Assembly (NCBI RefSeq): GCF_900103125.1 | Contig: NZ_FNJV01000014.1 | Span: 1 to 64,000, forward strand | Direction of reading: 5' to 3' | Length of the DNA stretch: 64,000 nucleotides | Source: Mucilaginibacter sp. OK268 | GTDB lineage: Bacteria > Bacteroidota > Bacteroidia > Sphingobacteriales > Sphingobacteriaceae | Program-made: the position numbers and the translations under genes | The notes under the pieces: model-generated | What the model was told of the DNA's origin: nothing | The model's database searches: none | Seen by the model: only the letters and a program-made list of their open reading frames with translations | Part shown: piece by piece, positions 9,291 to 18,100 of the stretch | Position numbering within the stretch: the stretch's first letter is position 1 | Layout: every line of letters starts with the position of its first letter

Positions 9291-9572
9291 ATGAATCACT
9301 TAAAAAAAGTCATATATAACTGCAAACAAGCCACCCTGCTCATCGAGAAACGACAGATCAGGAAGCTCAGTTTTCGCGAAAGCATCGAACTCCGAGTCCA
9401 CCTGGCCGGCTGCTCGATGTGCCAATTGTACAATAAACAAAGCCAGATCATCCACCAGATGGTACTACAGCTTTTTCATGATACCGAGCAGCAGGCATCT
9501 ACGCTTTTGCTTGATGAAAACTTTAAAAAAGAACTGCAAGAGCGTATTGAAGAGGGATTGAATAATAATTAA
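9291..9572 (+). CDS. Zinc-finger anti-sigma factor (cytoplasmic, short)
   Basis: A 93-aa protein starting at the ATG at 9291; the frame is open to a TTG at 9270 but that would overlap the sigma gene. It contains a HxxxCxxC motif (HLAGCSMC, about residues 38-45), the zinc-binding core of ZAS-type anti-sigma domains. No membrane helix is visible, so it would act as a soluble sensor. Position 11 bp behind the ECF sigma gene supports the role of its regulator. Confidence 0.8.
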   Translation: MNHLKKVIYNCKQATLLIEKRQIRKLSFRESIELRVHLAGCSMCQLYNKQSQIIHQMVLQLFHDTEQQASTLLLDENFKKELQERIEEGLNNN

Positions 9573-9590
9573 AATATTTTAGATTTTGAG

Positions 9591-9617
9591 GCTATGGTCG
9601 CACTGGTGCATAGCCAT
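9591..9617 (+). terminator. Hairpin after the sigma/anti-sigma genes
   Basis: GGCTATG (9591-9597) pairs with CATAGCC (9610-9616) around a 12-base loop just after the anti-sigma stop codon. There is no strong T-run, so termination is only plausible. Confidence 0.4.
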
Positions 9618-9745
9618 AACCATTGACCCGAGATAAGGTCATTACCTCAAAACTAACCGGATTGGGAAGCCTGTTACCGTATAACAAACGCTAAAATGTC
9701 ACAAATGGGATTTCCTGGCGTCTATTCATAAACGCTCCTATTAAT

Positions 9746-10669
9746 ATGAAAACCATTATTCTTTCATTTTTACTTATTATTCCATTTTCACTGCTTCACG
9801 CTCAACAAAAACCTCTTGCAATCCTGCCGTTCGAGTTAAAAAGTGACAACCGTATATACATTAAATGCCGTATCAACCAGTCAGATACTTTAACCTTTTT
9901 ATTTGATACAGGGGCGGGAGCTATGGTTATCAATGAAAGCATTTTGGGTAAAAAACTAAAACTGGTTTTTGACTCAGAAACCAATAATGTGGGAGCAAAT
10001 GGTGAAAATAAAGTAAAGACAAGTACTAAGAATAATCTCTTTTTTGGCAATATGAGAACGGACAGCGTTACTTACCTGGCCATTCCGTATGGTGATGCTC
10101 CTTTTGACGGTGTTTTTGGAAATAACCTGATGAAAAAATACGTCATAGAAATAAATTATCATAAGAAACGCTTGTATTTTTATGACCCTGAGCATTATGT
10201 ATTTGACACTAAACAATATGATAAATTTGAGCTGAAGTTTATCATGGGGGTGCCTACTATTACAGCTGCATTATTTATTGATGATAAAAAAATCACGGCA
10301 CCCTTTGAAATGGATACGGGCGGCGATAGCGGTCTGATAATTTCAGATCACTTTTCAAAATCAAATCACTTAGCTCAAAACTTAAAACAGGTAGCAAAAA
10401 CCACTGCGTTAGGCTCCGATGGAATAAAAACAGAGTCTTCTATAGTTGTGGTTCCAGAAGTGGCCCTAGGGAAAAAGCATTTTTACAGGATACCGTCCCT
10501 ATTATCCCAAGCACAATCTGGCGTTTTGGCCAACCCTCAATTAGCCGGTATTTTCGGAAATAATTTCCTGAAGCGGTTTGATATCATATTAGATATTCAG
10601 CACAACAAATTATTCCTGAAGCCCAATGATTATCTATATACACCTTATTATGATTTTTTGGTAAAATAA
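9746..10669 (+). CDS. Retropepsin-like aspartic protease family protein, secreted
   Basis: A 307-aa protein with a signal peptide ending near LLHAQ. Two retropepsin-like half-sites are present: FLFDTGAGAMVI near residue 54 and FEMDTGGDSGLII near residue 190. Two half-sites in one chain make an internally paired pseudo-dimer, as in the Bacteroidota pepsin/retropepsin-like family. Both catalytic Asp candidates are intact. It sits between the anti-sigma and the MXKDX gene but has no copy of the shared promoter motif that I can see. Substrate unknown. Confidence 0.83.
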   Translation: MKTIILSFLLIIPFSLLHAQQKPLAILPFELKSDNRIYIKCRINQSDTLTFLFDTGAGAMVINESILGKKLKLVFDSETNNVGANGENKVKTSTKNNLFFGNMRTDSVTYLAIPYGDAPFDGVFGNNLMKKYVIEINYHKKRLYFYDPEHYVFDTKQYDKFELKFIMGVPTITAALFIDDKKITAPFEMDTGGDSGLIISDHFSKSNHLAQNLKQVAKTTALGSDGIKTESSIVVVPEVALGKKHFYRIPSLLSQAQSGVLANPQLAGIFGNNFLKRFDIILDIQHNKLFLKPNDYLYTPYYDFLVK

Positions 10670-10748
10670 ATATAAACACAGTTGTTCTGGCTTGCAAATT
10701 ACAGCCAATTTTGGATCACCTTTAAATGGCGTTAAATAAATTAAAATA

Positions 10749-10793
10749 CTTTGTAAGGTTCGGATACCCCACCCGACTAAGGGTTAAATGTTA
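10749..10793 (+). promoter_or_regulatory. ECF-type promoter of the MXKDX gene
   Basis: CTTTGTAAGG (10749-10758), 15-base spacer, CGACTAAGGG (10774-10783), then TAAATGTTA. Boxes and spacing are identical to the sigma gene promoter. The start codon at 10830 leaves a 5' leader of roughly 40 bases. Confidence 0.75.
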
Positions 10794-10829
10794 ATAACGA
10801 ACCACACATTAAAATTTAAAAATCAAAGT

Positions 10830-11114
10830 ATGAAATCAATTATTTCAGGCGCTTTAGCCGCGGGTTTAGTAGCAGTATGTTTAACCTTAAGCGTACAAGC
10901 CAAAACAGTAACGCCATTAAAAGTATCAACCGCTGCGGTAAGCGATACCGGTAAAATGGACAAGATGGCCAAAGGCAAAAAAATGGACAAGATGTCTAAT
11001 GACAAAATGGGTAAAAAGAAATCCGACAAAATGGATAAAATGTCCAAAGACAAAATGTCTAATGACAAAATGGGCAAAAAGAAAATGTCAAAAGACACTG
11101 CGGGTAAAATGTGA
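10830..11114 (+). CDS. Pentapeptide MXKDX-repeat secreted protein
   Basis: The best start is the ATG at 10830, giving 94 aa with a clear signal peptide (MKSIISGALAAGLVAVCLTL to about residue 25). The mature part is almost wholly built of Met/Lys/Asp units such as KMDKMSKDKMSNDKMGK, matching the MXKDX pentapeptide-repeat family. Function is unknown; a Met- and Asp-rich extracytoplasmic chain could bind metal ions, but that is inference. It carries the ECF promoter motif shared with the sigma and DUF1223 genes. A hairpin with a T-run follows. Confidence 0.85.
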   Translation: MKSIISGALAAGLVAVCLTLSVQAKTVTPLKVSTAAVSDTGKMDKMAKGKKMDKMSNDKMGKKKSDKMDKMSKDKMSNDKMGKKKMSKDTAGKM

Positions 11115-11130
11115 GTTGTTTATTGTTTTG

Positions 11131-11160
11131 AGAAGGGGGGGGCTTATGCCCCTCTTTTTG
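11131..11160 (+). terminator. Terminator of the MXKDX gene
   Basis: A G-run (11135-11142) pairs with GCCCCTC (11148-11154) over a short loop and is followed by five T's, 16 bases after the stop codon. Confidence 0.65.
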
Positions 11161-11290
11161 TTTATAGGGATTAATAAATCAAGGCCGGGCCGTCATGCTG
11201 GACAAAAGCGCAAGCCCAGTGCGATTCCTTCCCGAGGCAAGGGGAGGAAGGGGTTTATGGAATAGGAAGATCATCTTCTTGCAAAAAGTG

Positions 11291-11405
11291 GGTTTACATG
11301 GTTTACACTTTTTACGGTTAACATAAATTTATACAATTGATAATCAATTACTTAAATAAATTTAAGTGCAAAAAAGTGGGTTTATATGTAAACCCACTTT
11401 TTTGC
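11291..11405. repeat. 107-bp dispersed element with a 17-bp perfect palindrome at its end
   Basis: The stretch 11291-11397 begins GGTTTACATGGTTTACACTT and ends GTAAACCCAC; an element of the same length with the same ends lies at 52504-52610. The right end here is a perfect 17-bp inverted repeat (11368-11384 with 11389-11405, 4-base loop). The palindrome could serve as a terminator on either strand. The origin of the element is unknown. Confidence 0.6.
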
Positions 11406-11441
11406 TTTTTTCTTCTTGCGCTCGTTCACAACGAGTGCAAA

Positions 11442-11502
11442 AGAGACGCATGTGATGTGTCTCTACAAAAATAATCCGTAGAGACGCATTACATGCGTCT
11501 CC
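11442..11502. repeat. Paired GAGACGCAT palindromes
   Basis: Two short near-palindromes built on GAGACGCA/TGCGTCTC occupy 11442-11465 and 11481-11501 and are mutually inverted. This is a dispersed intergenic repeat between the MXKDX gene and the convergent modC. The remainder of the 11115-11515 gap shows no gene. Confidence 0.55.
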
Positions 11503-11515
11503 TATTCTCGCGTTT

Positions 11516-12133
11516 TTACTCAAACACCAGCTCCCCATCGGCCCAGCCGTCCAACTCATGTGGGTTATGGCTCACGATAAGCGTGGTTGTGCCCTGTTCT
11601 TTTAAAAGAACTTTTAATTCAGTTATCAGTTCCGTTTTCATTTTAGCGTCAAGAGCCGAAAAGGGCTCATCCATTAAAAGAATCTGTGGCTTGGTAGCCA
11701 GGGTCCGCAATATGGCCAGGCGCTGCTGCTGCCCACCCGACAGATAATCAGGTTTGTGCTCCTGCAATGTATCCAGCTTCCCCAAAAGCAATAGTTTTTT
11801 TATCCAGGCTTCGTTGGTTGTGGCGTATTCGAGATGCTGCCTTACGGTCATATTAGGGAACAACGCGTATTGTTGAAAAACAAAACCAGTATTTCTTTTT
11901 TGAGCGGGTACGTTGATCTTGGCACCGGCATTAAACCAGGAAACAGCATCAACCCTGATAATGCCTTTTTCAGGGGTTATCAGTCCGGCTATAATTTTCA
12001 GGAACGTAGTTTTGCCCGAACCCGACGGGCCATATATTTTCGTGATGCTGCCGGTAGCAAACTGCCGGTTAACCCGCAATACCTGTTGCCCGTGGTAGGC
12101 CTTTAGCCTTTTTTCAATCATTATATTGATCAT
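11516..12133 (-). CDS. modC: Molybdate ABC transporter ATP-binding protein, short form
   Basis: A 205-aa ABC ATPase with Walker A GPSGSGKTT (about residues 35-43), Q-loop in FVFQQYALFP, signature LSGGQQQR, Walker B LLMDEPFSALD and switch His in VSHNP. It is much shorter than E. coli ModC (about 350 aa) and lacks the C-terminal TOBE/MOP molybdate-binding domain. The start overlaps the modB stop by 4 bp (ATGA type). It is the last gene of modA-modB-modC and energises molybdate import, which would feed Moco enzymes such as the one at 6130. Confidence 0.88.
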   Translation of the reverse strand: MINIMIEKRLKAYHGQQVLRVNRQFATGSITKIYGPSGSGKTTFLKIIAGLITPEKGIIRVDAVSWFNAGAKINVPAQKRNTGFVFQQYALFPNMTVRQHLEYATTNEAWIKKLLLLGKLDTLQEHKPDYLSGGQQQRLAILRTLATKPQILLMDEPFSALDAKMKTELITELKVLLKEQGTTTLIVSHNPHELDGWADGELVFE

Positions 12134-12801
12134 GCTAACGGACTTTTTGCCTGGTACTTATTAAACACAAAAACAGCTATCACCAGTATAAAAGTAATAG
12201 CAAATAAAATGAGCGAATAATTATTGGCCATAGCGTAATCCCGCTGTTCCACAGCATCATAAACGGCAATGGAGGCCACCCGGGTTACGCCGGGAATGCT
12301 ACCGCCAATCATCAGCACCACACCAAACTCGCCCAGGGTATGGGCAAAAGTAAGTACCGCCGCCGTTAACAATGATGGTTTAATGTTGGGCAGCAAAACA
12401 TACCTGAATGTTTGCCATTCGGTTTTACCCAGGGTGTAGGAAGCCTCGGCCAAAGCCGGTGGCAATTGCTGCAATGCCGATTTTACCGGGCCAACCATAA
12501 AGGGTATGCTGTAAATAACCGATGCCAGCACCAATCCCTGGAACGAGAATACAAACTGCACATCAAACACCTCCTGCAACCATTTGCCAAGGCCATGCCG
12601 CGGACTAAAAGCCAATAACAAATAAAACCCCAGTACCGATGGAGGTAATACTAAAGGCATGGTAATAATAGCTTCTATGATGATCTTAAAAAGTGACCGC
12701 CCCCGGGAAAGCCACCAGGCAAAGGGCAATCCCACAAACAGCAGTATCAGGGTAGTGATACCTGCCAGTTTTAAGGTGAGCCAAATGGGTGAAAGATCCA
12801 T
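12130..12801 (-). CDS. modB: Molybdate ABC transporter permease
   Basis: A 223-aa inner-membrane permease with five to six helices. It has the ABC permease loop AEASYTLGKTEWQTFRYVLL (about residues 140-160) with the EAA-type Gly, and TLGEFGVVLMIGGSIPGVTR, a segment typical of ModB. It starts 12 bp after modA ends and overlaps modC by 4 bp, so the three are one operon. Confidence 0.92.
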   Translation of the reverse strand: MDLSPIWLTLKLAGITTLILLFVGLPFAWWLSRGRSLFKIIIEAIITMPLVLPPSVLGFYLLLAFSPRHGLGKWLQEVFDVQFVFSFQGLVLASVIYSIPFMVGPVKSALQQLPPALAEASYTLGKTEWQTFRYVLLPNIKPSLLTAAVLTFAHTLGEFGVVLMIGGSIPGVTRVASIAVYDAVEQRDYAMANNYSLILFAITFILVIAVFVFNKYQAKSPLA

Positions 12802-12813
12802 CAGAAAATATTT

Positions 12814-13575
12814 TTATGGAAGCCGGTAACCATACGCTGTAAATATCCGTTTTGCAACCGGGCTTAATATATACTGGTAAAATTTTTCGGCATCAGGGTT
12901 GTTGGCTCCATGTTTTAACAACACCAGTCCCTGTAATATGGGTTCATATTGTTTAGGGTCGATCACCTGGTAATACAATTTTGTTTTACTGTCGGATTCC
13001 TTGATGAGTGATTGCGTGGTAAAGCCCAGGTCAACCACCCCGGCAGTGATATAGGTGTTTACCTGTGATATGCTTTCGCCATAAACAACTTTTGATTGCA
13101 CATCATCTAAAATACCCTTCTGTTGTAATAATTCGGTGGCCGCCTTACCATATGGAGCTATCGCCGGATTGGCAATGGCTATTTTTTTGACCCGGGCAGT
13201 TAGTAATAACCGTTCCCAATTGTTAAAGCCTATATTTTGCGAGCTGCAGATAATCAAGCTCCCGGCGGCATAAACCACAGGCTTTTTCTCGGCGTACCCG
13301 TTTTTAAACAGCGTTTCCGGAAAACTCATGTCAGCCGATAAGAAAACATCAAAAGGGGCTCCATTACTGATCTGCGTCACCAGTTTTCCGGATGAGCCAA
13401 TAATGGGTTCAATCGTAATTCCAGTTCTTTGTTTAAAATCCTTCTGCAAAACCGTTATTACCGATTGCAGATTGGCCGCGGCCGCCACCCGTATATTTTG
13501 CGCCAGTACCACCCCATGCAGCAAAACAGCCGCAAGCATTAAAATTATGAGCCCTTTTTTATTCATAATGTTCAA
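12814..13575 (-). CDS. modA: Molybdate ABC transporter substrate-binding protein
   Basis: A 253-aa periplasmic binding protein with a signal peptide (start at 13575 or Met4 at 13566). The mature part begins IRVAAAANLQSV, the standard ModA start, followed by IEPIIGSSGKLVTQI and PFDVFLSADMSFP; the Ser residues here line the oxyanion pocket. First gene of the modABC operon. No ModE-like regulator or Moco riboswitch was recognised upstream. Confidence 0.92.
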   Translation of the reverse strand: MNIMNKKGLIILMLAAVLLHGVVLAQNIRVAAAANLQSVITVLQKDFKQRTGITIEPIIGSSGKLVTQISNGAPFDVFLSADMSFPETLFKNGYAEKKPVVYAAGSLIICSSQNIGFNNWERLLLTARVKKIAIANPAIAPYGKAATELLQQKGILDDVQSKVVYGESISQVNTYITAGVVDLGFTTQSLIKESDSKTKLYYQVIDPKQYEPILQGLVLLKHGANNPDAEKFYQYILSPVAKRIFTAYGYRLP

Positions 13576-13827
13576 TAAAAGATACTAATATACGCTGTTA
13601 GCCCATGCGTAATGGCTATTTAGCACTATTTTGAAGCAAAAACGGCTAAATTAACTGTATAATACTTATTTACACCCCGTTAAATAACTGTATTAAGTAC
13701 TTTTAATAGGATAATAAAAAGAAAACTATTATAATTGTATCCGGCCTGACACTAACCAAAACTAACCAGCTTCCGTACCGGTAATTATTAATTATTGGTA
13801 CGGAAGATCCCTTACCTGCTTGTGAGC

Positions 13828-15738
13828 ATGTTGAAACTTTTATTGCGGTCATTTCTGTTAACCAAGGTGCTCTTTTTGTGCCTTATTATAAACGCGTGCG
13901 CGCAAAATACAGTACCTATAAATGATAAGGTACAGCAGCATATATTTGGATATAAACAGCTTTTATCCCTGGAAGATACCACCGGGAAACTTACTTTTAA
14001 CCAGGTAAAAAACCTGTCGCTTGCCGGTGCTTTTAAAGTAAACACTGAACCAACCCCGGTAACCAAACACCCCGGTTCTGCTTACTGGTACCGTTTGAAG
14101 ATCGGTAAAAACCCTGGCACCAAAAACAGCTGGATCCTGGAGTTTTTTGATCAAACCATTGATAGTATTACGGTTTATTCGCCCATTACACCAGGTAATT
14201 ACCTGGTAACATCCCTCGGAAGCCGGCATCCTTTCGGGGCCCGGTTCTATCAGCATAAAAACCTCACGCTTAACCTTAACCCCAATACCGATAATGATGG
14301 TGTTTATTACGTGCGCATCAAATCAAACCATTCGGTAAACATCATTATTGTACTCCGTTCGGTAAGCCGGTTTATCAGTTACGCGCTGGATGAGTATTTC
14401 TTTTTTGGTGTTTTTTATGGGATGATCCTGGTGTTCGGCCTGTACAATTTCATGATGTTTATTGCCATGCGGCAGATACAGTACCTGTATTACATCGCCT
14501 ACAACATCAGCATCGGTTTATATGAAATGTGCGCCGATGGTATCGCTTACCAATACATGTGGCCAAACGCCCCGTTCTGGAACCAGTATGCCTACGGTAT
14601 AGCCTTATTTGCCGCCAGTATTTTCGCGGTGCTGTTTACCCAAAAACTGCTCAATTTAAAGGTAAACGCCCCCCGTTTAAACAAACTTATCCGCTGGGTA
14701 ATTTTAGGGCGCAGTTTGTTTTTTGTAGCCTGTCTTTTGATCGACAATTGCTGGTTCAATTATAAGATCATTGAGTTTATCCCCTTGTCGCTTGCTTTTT
14801 ATGCAGGTTGCTATACTTTGCTTAACGGGTATAAACCGGCTCGTTTTTTTGTAATAGGTTATAGCTTTTTGCTCATCGGCTTTATCATCAAAAGCTGCAT
14901 AGCGCTTAATATGTGGTGGCTGCCGGTTACCGAGTTTGATTATTACAGCCTCAGTGGTTGTTTCATTATGGAAATGTTGTTTATATCTTTTGCCATTGGC
15001 GATAAGGTGAGGATCTTGAAAAAGGAAAAGGATGACGCCCAGCACAGCATCATTATGCAGATGAAGCAAAATGAAGAGCTAAAAGATGTACTCAACAAGC
15101 GTCTGGAAGAGCAGGTACAGGAGCGTACCAAGGAGCTGGTTGAAAAATCTGGTATGATTGCCGAACAGAACGAGGAGCTCCGGTCTGTTAATGAATTGCT
15201 GCAGCAGCAAGCCGAGGAAATTTCAAGGATGAACATATTGCTTGAAAAGGATAATATCATTTTACACAACGACATTGAGAAAGTTACGCACGACCGTGTA
15301 ATGTCGGCCGAGGTTGATTTTGAAGAATTCAGCCGGATATATCCCGACCGTGAAACCTGCTTTAAGTTTCTGTCTGATTTAAAATGGGCCAATAGTTATG
15401 CCTGTCGCAAATGCAATAACACCCATTATGGCAGCGGGCACTTGCCGTACAGCCGCCGCTGCTCCAAATGTGGATATGAAGAATCGGTAATAGCTTATAC
15501 CATTTTACAAAATACGCGTATACCTATTAATAAGGCCTTTTATATGATATTTTTAATGTATTCTACCAAAGGAAAAATATCATCACATAAGTTATCTGAG
15601 ATCCTGTCAATCCGTCAAAGTACCTGCTGGGCCTATAGCTCGCGGATTAAAAAAGTGATGGAAACCCGTAAGAAAGAGATCAAAGATGTCGGAAACAAAG
15701 GCTGGAGCAAGCTGGTGATCGACAATTCGGCTAATTGA
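13828..15738 (+). CDS. 7TM-DISM membrane receptor fused to an IS1595-type zinc ribbon and HTH
   Basis: The best start is the ATG at 13828 (636 aa); an in-frame TTG lies at 13795. After a signal peptide the N-terminal third is a periplasmic 7TMR-DISMED2-like beta domain. Residues ~200-400 hold seven membrane helices of the 7TMR-DISM type. Residues ~405-490 are a long coiled coil (EEQVQERTKELVEK). The end is not a kinase: it is a zinc ribbon (CRKC...CSKC) followed by a helical HTH region, matching the N-terminal DNA-binding part of IS1595-family transposases. No DDE catalytic domain follows. I infer a membrane-tethered DNA-binding receptor. It is transcribed divergently from modABC. Confidence 0.8.
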   Translation: MLKLLLRSFLLTKVLFLCLIINACAQNTVPINDKVQQHIFGYKQLLSLEDTTGKLTFNQVKNLSLAGAFKVNTEPTPVTKHPGSAYWYRLKIGKNPGTKNSWILEFFDQTIDSITVYSPITPGNYLVTSLGSRHPFGARFYQHKNLTLNLNPNTDNDGVYYVRIKSNHSVNIIIVLRSVSRFISYALDEYFFFGVFYGMILVFGLYNFMMFIAMRQIQYLYYIAYNISIGLYEMCADGIAYQYMWPNAPFWNQYAYGIALFAASIFAVLFTQKLLNLKVNAPRLNKLIRWVILGRSLFFVACLLIDNCWFNYKIIEFIPLSLAFYAGCYTLLNGYKPARFFVIGYSFLLIGFIIKSCIALNMWWLPVTEFDYYSLSGCFIMEMLFISFAIGDKVRILKKEKDDAQHSIIMQMKQNEELKDVLNKRLEEQVQERTKELVEKSGMIAEQNEELRSVNELLQQQAEEISRMNILLEKDNIILHNDIEKVTHDRVMSAEVDFEEFSRIYPDRETCFKFLSDLKWANSYACRKCNNTHYGSGHLPYSRRCSKCGYEESVIAYTILQNTRIPINKAFYMIFLMYSTKGKISSHKLSEILSIRQSTCWAYSSRIKKVMETRKKEIKDVGNKGWSKLVIDNSAN

Positions 15739-16186
15739 TCCATCATGCTGTTTATTAAGCTTTTATCATCTATCCCAGTATAATACCTTTCCATTTTTTT
15801 CTTTCAAATTAATTGCGATACAAGCGTATCACAAATATTTATTTTATTTATAAAAACCCTCCCTACAACGTTAAGCAGCCCTTTTATAAAGTTTATGAGC
15901 CTGCGTTTAAAGCGTATCGAATTTAATATAACTTATTATTAATCAGTTATTTATGAAAATTTTTCTTGTTTATTACGTTTAAAATAACATAAATTTGTTA
16001 CAACATTTATAAACCGTACATAACGCTGCCTTCCTGAAAAACTTTTGCACTGGTGTATTTGATACACGGGTTAAAATTCCAAATATTTTAAGCTGTGGTT
16101 AAATCACCAATGATGTTTTGCGCCTGCTGCAGATGGACCGTACGTGGAGATCGATGCACAAAAAACCAATTAACTAATAACAACTT
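15739..16186. other. Intergenic leader before the glucanase cluster
   Basis: These 448 bp hold no credible ORF. The stretch is AT-rich, includes a GATACAAGCGTATC palindrome near 15817, and must contain the promoter and a long 5' leader for the GH30 gene. No known riboswitch was recognised. Confidence 0.4.
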
Positions 16187-18067
16187 ATGAAGATCAATTA
16201 CAATTTAAAATGGCTGGCGGTATTTATCCTGCTATCCGCAGGGGTATTTTATTCCTGTAAAAAGGATTCACGCGCTTCGGCAGCAGTGACGCCCGGGCAG
16301 GATACCCAAACCGTATCCCGCGCCGCGAATGAAGTGGTTAATGCCTGGGTTACGACATCCGACAGGTCGAAACAACTAGAGGCCCAGGCCAGTTTTAATT
16401 TTGCTGCCGATGCAGGCACCAACGCTACAACCATAACCGTTGACGAAAACACCAGCTACCAGGGCATCGATGGTTTTGGCTTTACCTTAACCGGCGGAAG
16501 CGCTGGTTTGCTTAATGGCCTTGGTGGTAACCAGGCCGCGGTATTGAACGAGCTTTTCGGTACAGCCAACGGACAGATCGGTATCAGTTATTTACGTATC
16601 AGTATTGGGGCATCCGACTTGAGTTCCAGCGATTTTACCTATAACCAAACTTCCGGCGATGTAAACATGAACAACTTTAGCATCAGCCAGGAAAACCAGG
16701 ACCTGATCCCTATTCTGAAAAAAATACTGGCTATCAACCCATCCATCAAGATTCTGGCCTGCCCATGGACAGCCCCAACCTGGATGAAGGTGAACACAAC
16801 CGGTAATAACGGTTACACCGGCGGCAGCTTGAATACAGCTTATTACGATGCCTATGCCCGCTATTTTGTAAAATACATACAGGCTATGCAGGCGCAAGGC
16901 ATTACTATTGATGCCATAACGCCACAAAATGAGCCACTGAACCCATACAACAACCCAAGTATGGTGATGCAGGCTAACGAACAGGCCAACTTCATCAAAA
17001 ACAACCTGGGACCACAATTACGCGCCGCGAGCTTGAATACCAAGATCATCGCGTACGATCACAATACCGACAGGGTTGATTATCCTGAGGCCGTACTGGC
17101 CGATGCCGGCGCCAATCCTTATGTGGATGGTTCCGCATTCCACCTGTACTCAGGCAGTATTGGAGCCTTAACCGATGTTCATAATGCTTATCCCAACAAG
17201 AATATTTATTTCACTGAGCAATGGGTTGGAGCCCCCAGCAATTTTGGCGGCGACCTTTCCTGGCACGTGAATACCCTGATCATTGGCGCAACCCGTAACT
17301 GGAGCCGCAATGTACTGGAGTGGAACCTGGCATCGGACCCGAACAACAACCCACATACACCGGGTGGCTGTAGCACTTGTTTGGGTGGTATTACCGTAAG
17401 CGGTACATCCATCACCCGCAATGTTGGTTACTATATTATTGGTCACGCCGCACGGTTTGTGCGCCCGGGAGCTGTTCGCATTTCATCAAATTTATCGGGC
17501 AGCATCCAAAACGTAGCTTTCAAAAACTCCGATGGCAGCAAAGTTCTGGTAGCATTGAACAACGGATCATCAGCCGTTAGTTTCAAAGTAAAATGGGGTG
17601 CAGAATCTTTTACTTATAGCCTGGCAGCCGGCGCAGTAGCCACATTCAAATGGTCGGGCACGCAATCATCAGGCGGAGGAACAGGAGCACCGATAGGTTC
17701 TACCGTCACACTTAAAGGCTTTAACAATCAATATGTAAGCAGCGAAAATGGCACACAAGCCATGAACTGCAATCGCGCAACAGCCTCGGGCTGGGAAACA
17801 TTTACGGTAGTTGATGCAGGTGCAGGTAAAATCGCGCTGCAAGCTATGGGTAAATATGTATCCTCAGAAAATGGAACCCAGGCCATTACCTGTAACCGTA
17901 CTTCTATTTCCGATACCGAAAAATTTGACTGGATAACCACTACCGACGGTAAAGTTACCCTGCGCGGCAACAACAGCAAATTCATATCCAGCGAAAACGG
18001 CACACAAGCCATGACCTGCACCCGTGCTACAGCCAGCGGATGGGAAGCTTTTGGCGTAAACCAGTAA
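16187..18067 (+). CDS. GH30 family glucanase with C-terminal beta-trefoil-like module
   Basis: A 626-aa lipoprotein (lipobox near GVFYSC). The GH30 domain spans residues ~75-490. The acid/base is Glu249 in TPQNEP and the nucleophile Glu344 in FTEQW, both intact. GH30 enzymes of this kind include beta-1,6-glucanases and glucosylceramidases; the neighbouring GH16 enzymes favour a beta-glucan role. After a Ser/Gly linker, residues ~502-626 form three ~42-aa repeats (YVSSENGTQAMNCNR and variants) resembling a fascin-like trefoil, probably glycan-binding. The same module ends the second GH16. First gene of a three-gene secreted set with gaps of 33 and 66 bp. Confidence 0.88.
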   Translation: MKINYNLKWLAVFILLSAGVFYSCKKDSRASAAVTPGQDTQTVSRAANEVVNAWVTTSDRSKQLEAQASFNFAADAGTNATTITVDENTSYQGIDGFGFTLTGGSAGLLNGLGGNQAAVLNELFGTANGQIGISYLRISIGASDLSSSDFTYNQTSGDVNMNNFSISQENQDLIPILKKILAINPSIKILACPWTAPTWMKVNTTGNNGYTGGSLNTAYYDAYARYFVKYIQAMQAQGITIDAITPQNEPLNPYNNPSMVMQANEQANFIKNNLGPQLRAASLNTKIIAYDHNTDRVDYPEAVLADAGANPYVDGSAFHLYSGSIGALTDVHNAYPNKNIYFTEQWVGAPSNFGGDLSWHVNTLIIGATRNWSRNVLEWNLASDPNNNPHTPGGCSTCLGGITVSGTSITRNVGYYIIGHAARFVRPGAVRISSNLSGSIQNVAFKNSDGSKVLVALNNGSSAVSFKVKWGAESFTYSLAAGAVATFKWSGTQSSGGGTGAPIGSTVTLKGFNNQYVSSENGTQAMNCNRATASGWETFTVVDAGAGKIALQAMGKYVSSENGTQAITCNRTSISDTEKFDWITTTDGKVTLRGNNSKFISSENGTQAMTCTRATASGWEAFGVNQ

Positions 18068-18100
18068 AACTTATAAACTAACTATTAACATACCTATCTT

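Noticed and set aside
10823..11098. Minus-strand frame opposite the MXKDX gene
   Set aside because: Mirror of the repetitive plus-strand codons; the plus frame has the signal peptide, promoter and terminator.
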